DNA of 64,000 nt from Luteolibacter sp. LG18. GTDB taxonomy: Bacteria > Verrucomicrobiota > Verrucomicrobiia > Verrucomicrobiales > Akkermansiaceae. The notes beneath the pieces were generated by a model. The model saw only the letters and a list, made by a program, of their open reading frames with translations, searched no databases and had not been told where the DNA came from. The position numbers and the translations under genes are program-made. Where the stretch lies: positions 1,302,001 to 1,366,000 of the forward strand of contig NZ_AP024600.1 in the NCBI RefSeq assembly GCF_036322585.1. Reading direction: 5' to 3'. How positions within the stretch are numbered: position 1 is the stretch's first letter; each line of letters starts with the position of its first letter. Below, in pieces: positions 13,054 to 22,080 of this stretch.

Positions 13054-16000
13054 TTACTCCGTGATTTTCGCTCGGATGAAGACCTTCGCATTCAACGTCG
13101 GGTCCGAGCCCGGGACGTAGAAGGAACGGTAGCTCCAGCCGCCGGTAAGTGGAGGCAGATTGCTGTGCAGCGTGCCGATGTCCGGCCCGGTCACCTCGTC
13201 GACGTTGAGCGGAAAGGTGGCGAGGTCCACACCGCTCTGGATGTGATAGGTGATGCCTTCCGTCACCGAGGAGACCAGCTCACCGATATTGCCGGCTGCA
13301 GGGAAGATCGCGGTTGATCGCACTGGCAAGGTAAGGACCACCACCTGCTCGCCCCCCACCGTGGCGATGCGGACCAACGTCTTGCCACCGGAAGCTCCAG
13401 ACAGCGGATTGCCATCGAAGGCGAATTCGCGGAGGTTGTTCATGCCATCGCCATCGGGATCCTGGTCCTTTGCGTTGTTCGCCACGGTCAGACCGCGGGC
13501 CGTCGCCCACGCGTCGTAGGCGCTTGCAGCTCCGGTCGTCACGGTCAGAGTACCGGTGCCGGAGAAGTGGCTGTCATCGATGTGGGTGGCCGATGAAGCA
13601 CTGGAGCCCCAGGTACCCGTCGGTTGCGCGACGCCGCCGATGATGAGCTGATCCACCGTGTCGGAACCCACATAATTCAGGTCCAGCTTCGCACCGGAGC
13701 TGGCGAGATTCACCTTCGATGCGTCAGCCAAGTAAGGCGTGGACAAGGACAACGTGCCCGCGTTCACGGTGGTATCACCGGTATAGGTGTTGGCCCCGGA
13801 AAGGGTCAACTTGCCGGCACCGGATTTAACCAAGGCCAGCTTGTTCTCGTTGGTGCCCGCTCCACCGAGCACGCCGGCAAAGGCGCTGTCGATGGAGTTA
13901 TTGACGGTCAGCGTGGAGGGCGTGGCATTGCCACCCTTCACCGCGTTACTAGTGCCAGTGCCACTGACCAGCAGATTCGTAACGGTCTGACTCACGCTGC
14001 CGGTGCCATCACCCAGGATCAGCGTGCCGCTGGTGCTGCCAGTGCCCAATGTGATCTGAGTCGCCGCAGGCAACCGGTTGTCCCCCCCCGACAGGATTAG
14101 GACCCCATTCTGAACATTTACAGCGGTGCTGCCGGCCAAGTTGAATGTATTGGCTCCTGTGAGCTTCAACGAGCCGGTCCCGATTTTATAGAGCGTATTG
14201 TCCTGGAGAATACTGGTAAAGTTCCCCGTCAACGCCCCATTGATCGTCAAATCACCGGCAGCCGTATTGCCCCCGGCATCCGTCTGGATATATAGACCGC
14301 CATAAATATAATTATTAAATACAATGTTGACGCTGGGATCGATGACTGAGCCGGAAGCGGCGGCTTCAATGTGCCACGGAGTCCCGAAATTCCCCCCGGT
14401 GTACAATGCCGGCGACAAATTCCCAATGCCAGCGCCATAGGCACGGATTGTGGTTGGAGCGCCTACGATATTCAGAGTTCCGCCCGTATAACCCGTATAC
14501 AGGGTTTTCCCGGCCAAGATATAAAGTCCGGAGGGATCGCCAGCCCCATTGCCGTTAATGGTTATGGCAGGATTGCCATTGTAAGCGGCGACGGTGTCGT
14601 AGCCATACTTGAGCGTGGCTCCCTGGGCAACGGTGTAAGCCGTGTCATTGGCCGACTTCGCACCCACTTCCAAGGTACCCGCAGCGACCGTCGTCGCACC
14701 CGAGTAAGTGTTCGCACCGGTGAGCGTCAGCGTGCCGACGCCCGCCTTCGTCAAGGAGCCGCCACCAGAGATGATGCCGCTGGCCGTCACGGCATTGCCG
14801 TTCGTGTCAAAGGTGGTGCCGCTGTTGAGCTTGATGCCGCGGTTGGCGGTCAAGGTGACAGGGGCGGCAAATTGGAGCGTGCCTCCACCGAACGTCAGTT
14901 GATCGGAGACTGCGGATCCGGGCACCGTGCCGAAGTTATTGTCGGCGGAAATCTGCGTGATGCCGCCGTTGAGGAAGGTCTTGCCCGTGTAGCTGCTCGT
15001 GCCTGTGAGCGTGAGCGAGCCGGAACCCGTCTTGGTCAGCGAACCGGAGCCGGTGAGAGCACCTGAGTAGGCCATGCTGGCATTGTTATTGCCAATCGAG
15101 AGCGCGATGGCCGCCGGGGAGCCGGCGTTGTTTTGCAGCGCTATGCCTTGTGAGCCGATGAGACCGCCGAAAGTGAAAGCGTTCGAGGCAACCGAGCTGT
15201 CGAAGACGATCATTCCACCCGTATTGTTGAGCGTGCTGTTCAGGAGCGCGGCCGTATTGGAGAGGTTGAGCGGGCCGGCGGCGAGGTCGGTCTGGCCGCT
15301 GAAAGTATTGGCCGTGCCAAGCGTGACCATCCCTGCGCCGGACTTCGTCAGGCCAGTAGTCCCGGCGATGGCACCTGTGCCGGAAATGGAGTAGTTCCCG
15401 GTGGTGTTATTGAAGGTGACGCTGCCCGGGGTGGCTATCGAATTCAAGATGACCGAGCGGGCGGAGCCGCCGCCCACGCCCGTGTCATCGAAAGTCACCA
15501 CGTCTCCGAAACCGAACTTCTGATCCCCTTCCTGCCAGTTGGCGGTGACCATGGTATCCCATGAGCCGCTGGCGGAATTCCAAGTGCGCTGCGCGCTGGT
15601 GTAGTCGAGCGTGACTTTTTTATTCGCGCCCCCCGCGGGCACCCCTGTCGTCACCGTCGCGCCACTGTGGTAGCTGGCGGTGCTGAAATTTCCGACGAGA
15701 GGATCCGTGCCCGTATATTGGATGGCGTCGATGCTGTGCGTACCGATTGCGCTCGCGCCGTCCGACCCGATGATGGCAACCGTGGCGGCTGTCGTCAGAG
15801 TGGAGGATGTCCTGAAGGCATTGGTCGCTGCAATGCCGACCCCGGTGCCAGCTCCGCCGGAGATCGAGGATCCGCTATTGAGGGTCACCAATCCATTCGT
15901 GGAGCCGCTACCTCCAAGCGTGCCACCTGTATTCACTGTGACCGTGGAGGTCAGGCTGCCCGCGACGTTGAGCGTACCGGCGTTGATCGTGGTGGCACCC

Positions 16001-17400
16001 GTGTAAGTATCGGCGCCGGAGAGCGTCCAGGTGCCGGTTCCGGCCTTGGTCACGGAGGTTTTGTTCGTGCCGGAGTTATCCACGATGGCACCTGCGATCT
16101 CGCCGGAGCCGATCGTCGATCCCTGCAAGGTGAGCGTCTTGATGCCCGCGCCAGTGGCGGTGAAGGCGCTTGTGAACTTCAGCAAGCCCGTGCCGGACTG
16201 GTCGAGGATCCCGGCACCGGTGGTGCCGGAGAGATTGACGACCCGGTCGGTCGTATTGCCGGAGCCGATATACTTGAGCGTGCCGCTGGTGCCGCCCGAC
16301 CCGAGCCCGATGGTTCCGGCGGCAAGCGTGGTCGGCGCACCGAGGGCACTGGCCCCGCCGCCGACATTCTTGATCGAATTGACGATGACCGAGCCATTGC
16401 CGACCGTCGTCGCGCCGGTATAGGTGTTGGCGCCGGTCAGGGTAACCGTGGTCGTATTGGCCGTGGTGCCGGCGTTGACGGTCATGGTGCCGGCGATGGT
16501 GCCGGTGACGGTGATGGTACCCGTGCCCGAAGTCGTCGTATTGTATAGTGCCGAAGGATTTACTCCCTGGTCATTGCGGAAAAAGAGCCGCCCGCCTGCT
16601 GACATGGTAATATTTCCCGAGATCGTCGCGCCGGTGGCATTGGAGTTGACCGTGAGATCGTTGGCGGAGGAGTGGGTGAGGTTCCCCTTCCAGTCGGCTC
16701 CGTTGCCAAGCTGAAGATTACAGGTCCCGCCACTAGCAGTGAGGTTCGCCTGAGTGGAAACACCATTCGCCAGAAGAACGAAGCTGCCGGAGCCCGCGGT
16801 GATGGCGGTACCGGAAGCAAGAGCGGTGTTGCTGCCGATGGCCAGGACGTTGGTACCCACTGCCACGGAACCCGCGGTATTCGTGCCGGTCAGGATCAGG
16901 GCACTGGTATTACCGATGGTGAGGGCCCCGGTGATGGTGGAGCTGGAAAGACCGACGACGCCGGTGCCAGTAACGCTCAGCGTGGCACCCGTGATGCTGC
17001 TGCCGATGGTGGCATTGGGGACGGTGATGGAGCGGACATTGCCCGTCCCGGTCGTCGTGATGGTCGGCGTGGTGCCGATGAGTGTGATGGGGGCTCCGCT
17101 GATAGCGTAAGAGTTGACCGTGTTGGTGAAATTGAAGGCGTTTACGCTGACGCCCCCGGTGCCCACCGTGACAGCGCCACCGAGGCTGCCGGTGAAGGTC
17201 GCGACAGCCGTGGGCGAATTCCCCCAGGTGCTGTCAACGGTGCCGTTGGACCAATTGCCGGTGGCCGCGGCGTCCCAGGTTCCAGCACCTCCGACAGGTG
17301 CAGCAGGCACGTTGGAGGGGTCCCAGGTAAGGGCGTGCACGAAGGAAACGGACGAGGCGGTCGCGAGGAGGAGGAAGAGATGGGATTTCCCGAGTTTCAT
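13054..17400 (-). CDS. Large autotransporter-associated beta-strand repeat protein
   Basis: The start chosen is the ATG at 17400, giving 1448 residues, because it opens a signal peptide (MKLGKSHLFLLL..., cleaved after about FVHA). The frame reaches upstream to 17535, but that extension is hydrophilic and not signal-like. The body is almost wholly PATR-type beta-strand repeats (LTKSGxGxLTLTGxNTYTGxTTVNAGTL pattern). The C-terminal 150 residues carry the D-x-D-x-DGMNNLREFA motif (about 1315-1335) and a terminal beta domain typical of exported Verrucomicrobiota proteins. No classical outer-membrane translocator barrel is visible, so the name autotransporter refers only to repeat similarity. It shares an upstream motif with the two giant genes beside it. 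Confidence 0.85.
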   Translation of the reverse strand: MKLGKSHLFLLLATASSVSFVHALTWDPSNVPAAPVGGAGTWDAAATGNWSNGTVDSTWGNSPTAVATFTGSLGGAVTVGTGGVSVNAFNFTNTVNSYAISGAPITLIGTTPTITTTGTGNVRSITVPNATIGSSITGATLSVTGTGVVGLSSSTITGALTIGNTSALILTGTNTAGSVAVGTNVLAIGSNTALASGTAITAGSGSFVLLANGVSTQANLTASGGTCNLQLGNGADWKGNLTHSSANDLTVNSNATGATISGNITMSAGGRLFFRNDQGVNPSALYNTTTSGTGTITVTGTIAGTMTVNAGTTANTTTVTLTGANTYTGATTVGNGSVIVNSIKNVGGGASALGAPTTLAAGTIGLGSGGTSGTLKYIGSGNTTDRVVNLSGTTGAGILDQSGTGLLKFTSAFTATGAGIKTLTLQGSTIGSGEIAGAIVDNSGTNKTSVTKAGTGTWTLSGADTYTGATTINAGTLNVAGSLTSTVTVNTGGTLGGSGSTNGLVTLNSGSSISGGAGTGVGIAATNAFRTSSTLTTAATVAIIGSDGASAIGTHSIDAIQYTGTDPLVGNFSTASYHSGATVTTGVPAGGANKKVTLDYTSAQRTWNSASGSWDTMVTANWQEGDQKFGFGDVVTFDDTGVGGGSARSVILNSIATPGSVTFNNTTGNYSISGTGAIAGTTGLTKSGAGMVTLGTANTFSGQTDLAAGPLNLSNTAALLNSTLNNTGGMIVFDSSVASNAFTFGGLIGSQGIALQNNAGSPAAIALSIGNNNASMAYSGALTGSGSLTKTGSGSLTLTGTSSYTGKTFLNGGITQISADNNFGTVPGSAVSDQLTFGGGTLQFAAPVTLTANRGIKLNSGTTFDTNGNAVTASGIISGGGSLTKAGVGTLTLTGANTYSGATTVAAGTLEVGAKSANDTAYTVAQGATLKYGYDTVAAYNGNPAITINGNGAGDPSGLYILAGKTLYTGYTGGTLNIVGAPTTIRAYGAGIGNLSPALYTGGNFGTPWHIEAAASGSVIDPSVNIVFNNYIYGGLYIQTDAGGNTAAGDLTINGALTGNFTSILQDNTLYKIGTGSLKLTGANTFNLAGSTAVNVQNGVLILSGGDNRLPAATQITLGTGSTSGTLILGDGTGSVSQTVTNLLVSGTGTSNAVKGGNATPSTLTVNNSIDSAFAGVLGGAGTNENKLALVKSGAGKLTLSGANTYTGDTTVNAGTLSLSTPYLADASKVNLASSGAKLDLNYVGSDTVDQLIIGGVAQPTGTWGSSASSATHIDDSHFSGTGTLTVTTGAASAYDAWATARGLTVANNAKDQDPDGDGMNNLREFAFDGNPLSGASGGKTLVRIATVGGEQVVVLTLPVRSTAIFPAAGNIGELVSSVTEGITYHIQSGVDLATFPLNVDEVTGPDIGTLHSNLPPLTGGWSYRSFYVPGSDPTLNAKVFIRAKITE

Positions 17401-17541
17401 GGGGTAGATGGAGCAATGATCGAGCTGGAATGCGCGGTGATGGATGCAGGGGTGGTTTTTCCCCTTCAGGTTCAAATCTGAATCTCTGTTGCTGATTCGC
17501 TCGTCACTCAGGGGCGTGGATGCGCGCGATCTCAAGGCAGT

Positions 17542-17573
17542 TTTATTTTTTAACCAGGCCGGGAATTTGCCCA
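17542..17573 (-). promoter_or_regulatory. Shared upstream motif, copy C
   Basis: TTTATTTTTT then AACCAGGCCGGGAATTTGCC and CA on the plus strand, about 140 bp upstream of the giant gene start at 17400. It is the same length as copy B and most similar to it. Confidence 0.55.
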
Positions 17574-17781
17574 GATACAGTGGAGAATCCCTTACGGGTC
17601 CCTGCCAAAATCGAATCGTTCATGTTTTTTACTGCGCGGTTTTCCCACCCGGCTTCTGCCTCACCTAAAGAACACTTCGATCGAAAGACTCCGGCCCATA
17701 TGGAGAATGGCCGCACCTCAATTCACTCCAGACGCTTCGTGATCCCCTCCGAAGAAAACAGCGCATCCGTTTGAAGTATCC

Positions 17782-17810
17782 TTTATTTTTGACACTAGGC
17801 CGGATTTCGG
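17782..17810 (+). promoter_or_regulatory. Shared upstream motif, copy D (probable autoregulatory site)
   Basis: TTTATTTTTGACACTAGGCC followed by GGATTTCGG, ending 13 bases before the regulator ATG at 17824. It carries the TTTATTTT and CTAGGCCGGA elements of copies B and C. A site so near the start codon would suit autorepression by the regulator it precedes. This is an inference. Confidence 0.5.
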
Positions 17811-17823
17811 ACAACTCGTCGGA

Positions 17824-18909
17824 ATGTCTCGCCCACTCCTCCGCCTGCCATTGGTCGAACAAACCGCCGCGCATCTCCGCGAGGGCTTTCAGACGGGGCG
17901 TTGGGCAGGAGCCCTGCCGGGAGTGCTGCAACTTGCGGATGAACTGATGGTTTCCAAACAGATCGTTCGCTCGGCATTGCTATTGTTGGAGCAGGAGGGC
18001 TGGGTTGAAAATTGCGGAGTCGGACGAAGGAGACGGATCGTGGAAAGACGGAGCAAGGGAGCGAGTGGTCGTCCCCTCCGCATCGGAATCCTGCTTTATG
18101 AGCCTCTCGAGGGCGACGATGCAGACACGATCAAGGTCTTGTTGAGCATCCGGCATGCGATCGAAATGGCGGGACACTCCTGCATCGTAGGCAAACACAG
18201 CCTCGCTGAACTGAATGACAACCTGACAAGAATCTCCCGCCTGGTAAAAAGCGCCGATGCGGACGCGTGGATTGTCTTTGTTGCTTCCCGCATTGTGCTG
18301 GAGTGGTTCAGTGCCCAGCAGGTTCCGGTTTATGCTTACGGCGGACGCTTTCACGGTCTGCCAATCGCAGCCAGCGTGTCAATCGCAGCTCCCGCTCTCG
18401 AGTCCGCGGTGAAACAGCTCGTGGACGGAGGCCACAAACGGATCTCCATGCTGATTCCAACGATTCTCCGCAAGCCGGTGCCCCTCCCCTCCTTCCAGAA
18501 ATACCTGACACTTCTGACATCTTACGGAATCCCCGCCTCCGATTACCACTTGCCCCATTTCGACGAAACACCCGCAAGTCTGGAACATTGTCTGGATTCA
18601 TTATTCCACGTTACTCCTCCCACGGCCCTGCTGGTCGGCAATTCCATGTACACCACCGCCGTGCTTTCCTTCCTTGCACGTCGCGGTTTGCAGGTGCCAA
18701 GGGATGTATCGGTGATTTGTCTGACCACGGATCCAGTCTTCCGCTTACGCTTGCCTTCCCTTGCGTGCTGCGAAAATCCCACAAAAGAGCATATCGCCAA
18801 CATCACCCGCTGGATAGCCGGAGTGGTAAACGGCCGCCCCAACCAGCGCCAAGCCTCATTCGACATGGTCTACCTCCCTGGCGGAACCGTTGGGCCTGCG
18901 AAAAGATAA
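17824..18909 (+). CDS. GntR-type winged helix fused to LacI-type sensor domain, transcriptional regulator
   Basis: The protein is 361 residues. Residues about 8-75 form a GntR-like winged helix (LPLVEQTAAHLREG...LADELMVSKQIVRSAL...EGWVENCGVGR). Residues about 80-355 form a periplasmic-binding-like domain of the LacI/GalR kind (LRIGILLYEP...VKQLVDGGHKRISML...ALLVGNSMYTTAV...VSVICLTTDP). This fusion type is frequent in Verrucomicrobiota, usually as a sugar-responsive local regulator. It is divergent from the three giant minus-strand genes, and the motif found before all of them also lies just before its own start, so it is the best candidate for their regulator. The ligand is unknown. Confidence 0.85.
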   Translation: MSRPLLRLPLVEQTAAHLREGFQTGRWAGALPGVLQLADELMVSKQIVRSALLLLEQEGWVENCGVGRRRRIVERRSKGASGRPLRIGILLYEPLEGDDADTIKVLLSIRHAIEMAGHSCIVGKHSLAELNDNLTRISRLVKSADADAWIVFVASRIVLEWFSAQQVPVYAYGGRFHGLPIAASVSIAAPALESAVKQLVDGGHKRISMLIPTILRKPVPLPSFQKYLTLLTSYGIPASDYHLPHFDETPASLEHCLDSLFHVTPPTALLVGNSMYTTAVLSFLARRGLQVPRDVSVICLTTDPVFRLRLPSLACCENPTKEHIANITRWIAGVVNGRPNQRQASFDMVYLPGGTVGPAKR

Positions 18910-18998
18910 CGGTCGCGGCGCATCTCGCGCATGCTTCAGCCTCCTTCGGAAAGGCAGCGGAGCTTCAGCCGCAGAACTTCGGGCGTAGCTCGGTTAGA

Positions 18999-19026
18999 GC
19001 CGGGCAGTGCTTCAATTCACTCCGGC
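18999..19026. terminator. Hairpin between convergent regulator and LOG genes
   Basis: GCCGG (18999-19003), a 2-nt bulge, AGTG, an 8-nt loop, CACT and CCGGC (19022-19026) pair into a 9-bp stem. Its position between convergent genes suits a bidirectional terminator, but there is no strong T-run. Confidence 0.35.
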
Positions 19027-19103
19027 AAGCTCATGGCCGGTTTCGATTCAGGGACGCCAGGCCGTGATCGAGGTGAACGGTTTCTCATCGAGATTGCATA
19101 TTT

Positions 19104-19922
19104 TCAGCGTTTGAGGGATTCCTCATCCAGCAATGGACTCGGTTTCGGCAAGCGTCGGCGGCGCAGCCCGAACTGTCGGACGGCATGACGCTGAAGCTCC
19201 GCCACTGCTTCCTCAACGTCATCAGTGAAGAATACGATGTCCGGGTCCTGCGGGCTGACCGTTCCTTCCTCCGCCATCTTGTAGAGGAAGTCCACCAGCG
19301 GCTGCCAGTAGTCTTTTCCCATGAGTATGACGGGAAAGTTCCGCAGCTTGCCGGTCTGGATCAGCGTCATCGTCTCGAACATCTCATCGAGCGTGCCCGC
19401 TCCGCCGGGTAGAACGATGAAAGCGTAGGAGTATTTAATGAGGACGGTTTTGCGCGTGAAGAAATAGCGCATGGTGAAGGATTTCTGCACGTACGGATTG
19501 AGATGTTGCTCGAAGGGCAGCTCGATGTTCACTCCGATCGAACGCCCGCCCGCCTCGAAGGCTCCGCGGTTCGCGGCTTCCATGATGCCGGAGCCGCCCC
19601 CGGTCATCACCGTAAAGCCAAGCTTGGCGCAGGCCTCTCCCATCCTGCGCGCGAGTTCATAGTAAGTGGTGCCCGGCTTCGTGCGCGCCGAGCCGAAGAT
19701 GGTGACGCAAGGCCCGACGAAATGCAGCACGCGGAACGCCCGCAGGAAATCCAGACTGACCCGGAACAGCGTGCCAAAATCATGCAGACGCGAGCGTGGA
19801 CCAGAGAGGAACGAATGATCCGGCGAGACCAGTTCGAAAATCTCCTGCTCGAGGATGTCCTTTTCGCTGATACCGTGATCCGGCGTTGGCTGGGGGGCGT
19901 CTGGGCAGTCGGGAGTAGTCAC
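19104..19922 (-). CDS. LOG-family (TIGR00730) Rossmann-fold protein
   Basis: The protein is 272 residues with the LOG/lysine-decarboxylase-like signatures: VTIFGSARTKPG, MTGGGSGIMEAANRGAFEAGG and the PGGAGTLDEMFE nucleotide-binding loop. Family members cleave the N-glycosidic bond of nucleoside 5'-monophosphates (the cytokinin-activating reaction in plants); the bacterial substrate here is not known. The length and the N-terminal extension before the Rossmann core are normal for the long bacterial subfamily. A 72-codon stretch matching its C-terminus, GC-richer and diverged, lies in the opposite orientation at 46088-46306. Together they bracket the accessory DNA between them. Confidence 0.88.
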   Translation of the reverse strand: MTTPDCPDAPQPTPDHGISEKDILEQEIFELVSPDHSFLSGPRSRLHDFGTLFRVSLDFLRAFRVLHFVGPCVTIFGSARTKPGTTYYELARRMGEACAKLGFTVMTGGGSGIMEAANRGAFEAGGRSIGVNIELPFEQHLNPYVQKSFTMRYFFTRKTVLIKYSYAFIVLPGGAGTLDEMFETMTLIQTGKLRNFPVILMGKDYWQPLVDFLYKMAEEGTVSPQDPDIVFFTDDVEEAVAELQRHAVRQFGLRRRRLPKPSPLLDEESLKR

Positions 19923-20163
19923 TTCCCTTCCCTAACACGGAAAGAATCGGTTTTCAGGTCCAAGTTTTAGATCCAGGAGGTGCTTGGCGTCCAAGGACGG
20001 GGGGCTCAGTACCTTGGCCAAAGCAGTGACTAGGCGAGGGATCACCTCCTGAGGTACGACGTCTAATTCTCACCCCTCTCAAAGCCATGGATTTTTGACC
20101 GTCTTGGTTCCTCATCGGGATGATCAAATGACAGCCTCCGACGAAGCGACGGGCCCACGCGGA

Positions 20164-21981
20164 TCACTTTCCGCGCGATTTCCGATGACGCTGCCGACAG
20201 GCCTCGCGGGAGCACTCCTTGCAGCGTGAGCGCTTGGGATCGTAGAAACCGCTCTCCGGCTTGGCTTGGTTGCATCCACGACAGAAACGATGCCCGGCTG
20301 GCAACTCTGCTGCCGATGGATCTCCGGACGGCAGGCGGAAAGGAGGGTCAAGGGCAACGGGAAACGTCGCGGCGAACCCCCAGACCGGATCGTTCGAAGC
20401 CACCAGGGTGGGGGCAAGCCTGAAAGCGCTCACGGAATCCCCCCGCAGGTAGATCTCCGAGAAGAGGCGGGCGATGAAAGCCTTCCTTTCCCTGACCGAG
20501 GCGGAAGCCATCCACTTCCCGCGATCTTCAAGAAGCGACCACGGGCCGCTCTCCTGTTCTACCGCCCTACCGGGATGAGAGGAGCCTCCAATGGATTTCA
20601 GGAGAGTGGCCCGTTCCTCGGCAATGCGTTCGCGCCGTTGCTTTGCTTCACCGATGGCCAGGGCGCCAGCCTCCAGTGCGGCCAATATCCTCTCGTCCCG
20701 CTTGGCCAGTTCGTCGAGCTTGGCCTGAATCGGTTCTCCAACCGATATGGAGACGATCTTTTCACCCTGCTTTGCCCTGGCCTGCCGGAGGACGGACGAT
20801 GTGAATTCCGGATCCGCCAGGAATTTCTCCACGAACTCCGTGAAGAGCTCGTCGATTACCTCCTTGCGATTCCAGGACTGGGCGCAGCGGAAATTGCCGG
20901 GACGGTTGGTCATCGTCTCGTGATGACTGCGGCAGATATAGTAGCCTCTCGATCTGCTGCCATCCGCACGGGTCTTGAGGAGCGTCTTGGCATACATCCT
21001 CAGACCGCAGAACCCACAGTGGGCCACACCGGTTGCCAGATTGCCGACCACTCTCTCCGAAACGAAGACCTCGTGGTTCCGAAGCGTGGATTCCAATATG
21101 CGTTGCACACGTTCCCAGCGTTCGTCCGAAACCGGCTGATCTTCGGCTTCGAAAATCCGCACCCGGATGACCCGCTCTTTGGGCCTTGCGATTTTGGGGC
21201 GGTAACCCTGTCTGCCATGAGCTTTTTCAATCTTGCGGGTCGGATCCGCCATTTTGTCATAAACGCGGACGCCCTTGTAGACCGGGTTGGATAGCAGCGT
21301 GCGAACGCTCGCCGGGTGGATATTGGCGCGACGCCCCACTTCGGCCAGGCTGCGGATTCTGTCTTCGTCCATGAGGCGGAACGCCTCGATGATGCGGCCC
21401 AATTCAGGGGTGAAAATGTATTTGTCCTTCTTGCGATCATAGCCGATGCCCAGTGGCAGCGTAATCCAAGATCCGGGATGCTTCCCGTTCGCGCGGCGCT
21501 TCTCCTTGGATGCCATCATCTTGCGAAGCATCTGCATGCGCTCGTGCCCTCCGAGCAAAGCTTGGATGCCCCCAGCCAGATAGCCTTCAGGAGAGGCGAA
21601 GTCGTGGAGAGTTCCACCACAGTCGAGAATCACGCCGTTGCGTTTGCACGCTTCCAGAAAGCTGAACGTCGAAAGGTCATCCGGCCTGATGATGCGGCTC
21701 ATTTCCGAGGCCACGATCACGTCGATCTCGCGACGCGCGATTCGCTCAAGCAGAGCGATGGTTTCCGGAGCGTGAAGAACAGCGGTTCCTGATACATCCA
21801 CGAGTTCGACCGAATCCACCAATTGGTAGCCCTTTCCTGCGACCACCCGCTCGATGGCCTCGCGCTGCCGATCCAATCCAGCTCTCCCATTTTCCGCCTG
21901 CTCCTTGGTGGAGACCCTTATCCATGAACAAGCGCGAAGGCGGCCTGCCGCAGGGGCTTGAATCTTTGCTTCGTGTGCCAA
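20164..21981 (-). CDS. Large serine recombinase 1 with extra C-terminal Cys4 finger
   Basis: This is a site-specific integrase of the large serine recombinase type. The start chosen is the TTG at 21981, giving 605 residues. That matches the 604-residue paralogue at 27449-29263 and removes a frame extension that overlaps the opposite-strand gene at 22081. The nucleophile region reads IRVSTKEQ near residue 22. The catalytic domain (SEMSRIIRPDDL) is followed by the recombinase domain (VRTLLSNPVYKGVRVYDK), a zinc beta-ribbon (CGFCG...CRSHH...C), a coiled-coil region, and an unusual terminal finger (CRGC...CKEC). A promoter-like TTGACA-17-TGGAAT (22016 to 21988) would place the transcript start at the TTG itself. 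It probably mobilises this element. Confidence 0.85.
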   Translation of the reverse strand: MAHEAKIQAPAAGRLRACSWIRVSTKEQAENGRAGLDRQREAIERVVAGKGYQLVDSVELVDVSGTAVLHAPETIALLERIARREIDVIVASEMSRIIRPDDLSTFSFLEACKRNGVILDCGGTLHDFASPEGYLAGGIQALLGGHERMQMLRKMMASKEKRRANGKHPGSWITLPLGIGYDRKKDKYIFTPELGRIIEAFRLMDEDRIRSLAEVGRRANIHPASVRTLLSNPVYKGVRVYDKMADPTRKIEKAHGRQGYRPKIARPKERVIRVRIFEAEDQPVSDERWERVQRILESTLRNHEVFVSERVVGNLATGVAHCGFCGLRMYAKTLLKTRADGSRSRGYYICRSHHETMTNRPGNFRCAQSWNRKEVIDELFTEFVEKFLADPEFTSSVLRQARAKQGEKIVSISVGEPIQAKLDELAKRDERILAALEAGALAIGEAKQRRERIAEERATLLKSIGGSSHPGRAVEQESGPWSLLEDRGKWMASASVRERKAFIARLFSEIYLRGDSVSAFRLAPTLVASNDPVWGFAATFPVALDPPFRLPSGDPSAAELPAGHRFCRGCNQAKPESGFYDPKRSRCKECSREACRQRHRKSRGK

Positions 21982-21987
21982 ATAGCA

Positions 21988-22028
21988 ATTCCAACACAGG
22001 CGCGAATTTCTGTCAATTTTGCCACTAG
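21988..22028 (-). promoter_or_regulatory. Promoter/operator block 1, before recombinase 1
   Basis: The minus strand reads TTGACA (22016-22011), a 17-bp spacer and TGGAAT (21993-21988). The surrounding ATTTCTGTCAATTTTGCCAC (plus strand, from 22006) recurs with small changes at 32813 and 35690, always upstream of a minus-strand gene of this element. Promoter geometry is seen; control by the XRE protein at 35760 is inferred. Confidence 0.5.
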
Positions 22029-22080
22029 AGGTGCCGTAGGAATCGAATGGGATAATTGCACGCCATGTTTCAATAGGCGC

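Larger units (their letters stand above)
17401..17823. other. Divergent intergenic region between giant gene and regulator
   Basis: The 423 bases separate the minus giant gene (ATG at 17400) from the plus regulator (ATG at 17824). They contain two copies of the shared motif, C (17542-17573) and D (17782-17810), and a second block at 17623-17664 that resembles 6615-6654. No supported coding sequence is present. Confidence 0.6.

Noticed and set aside
18989-19066. tRNA-like string (GGCGTAGCTCGGTTAGAGC ... GACGCC)
   Set aside because: The D-arm and acceptor ends look tRNA-like, but the T-stem does not pair, the D-loop is too short and no proper anticodon arm is present. The middle folds as a simple terminator-like hairpin.
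20041-20054. GGATCACCTCCT match to the 3' end of 16S rRNA
   Set aside because: Only 12 bases match and the flanks are unrelated to rRNA. It pairs with AGGAGGTG near 19975 as a short inverted repeat, nothing more.
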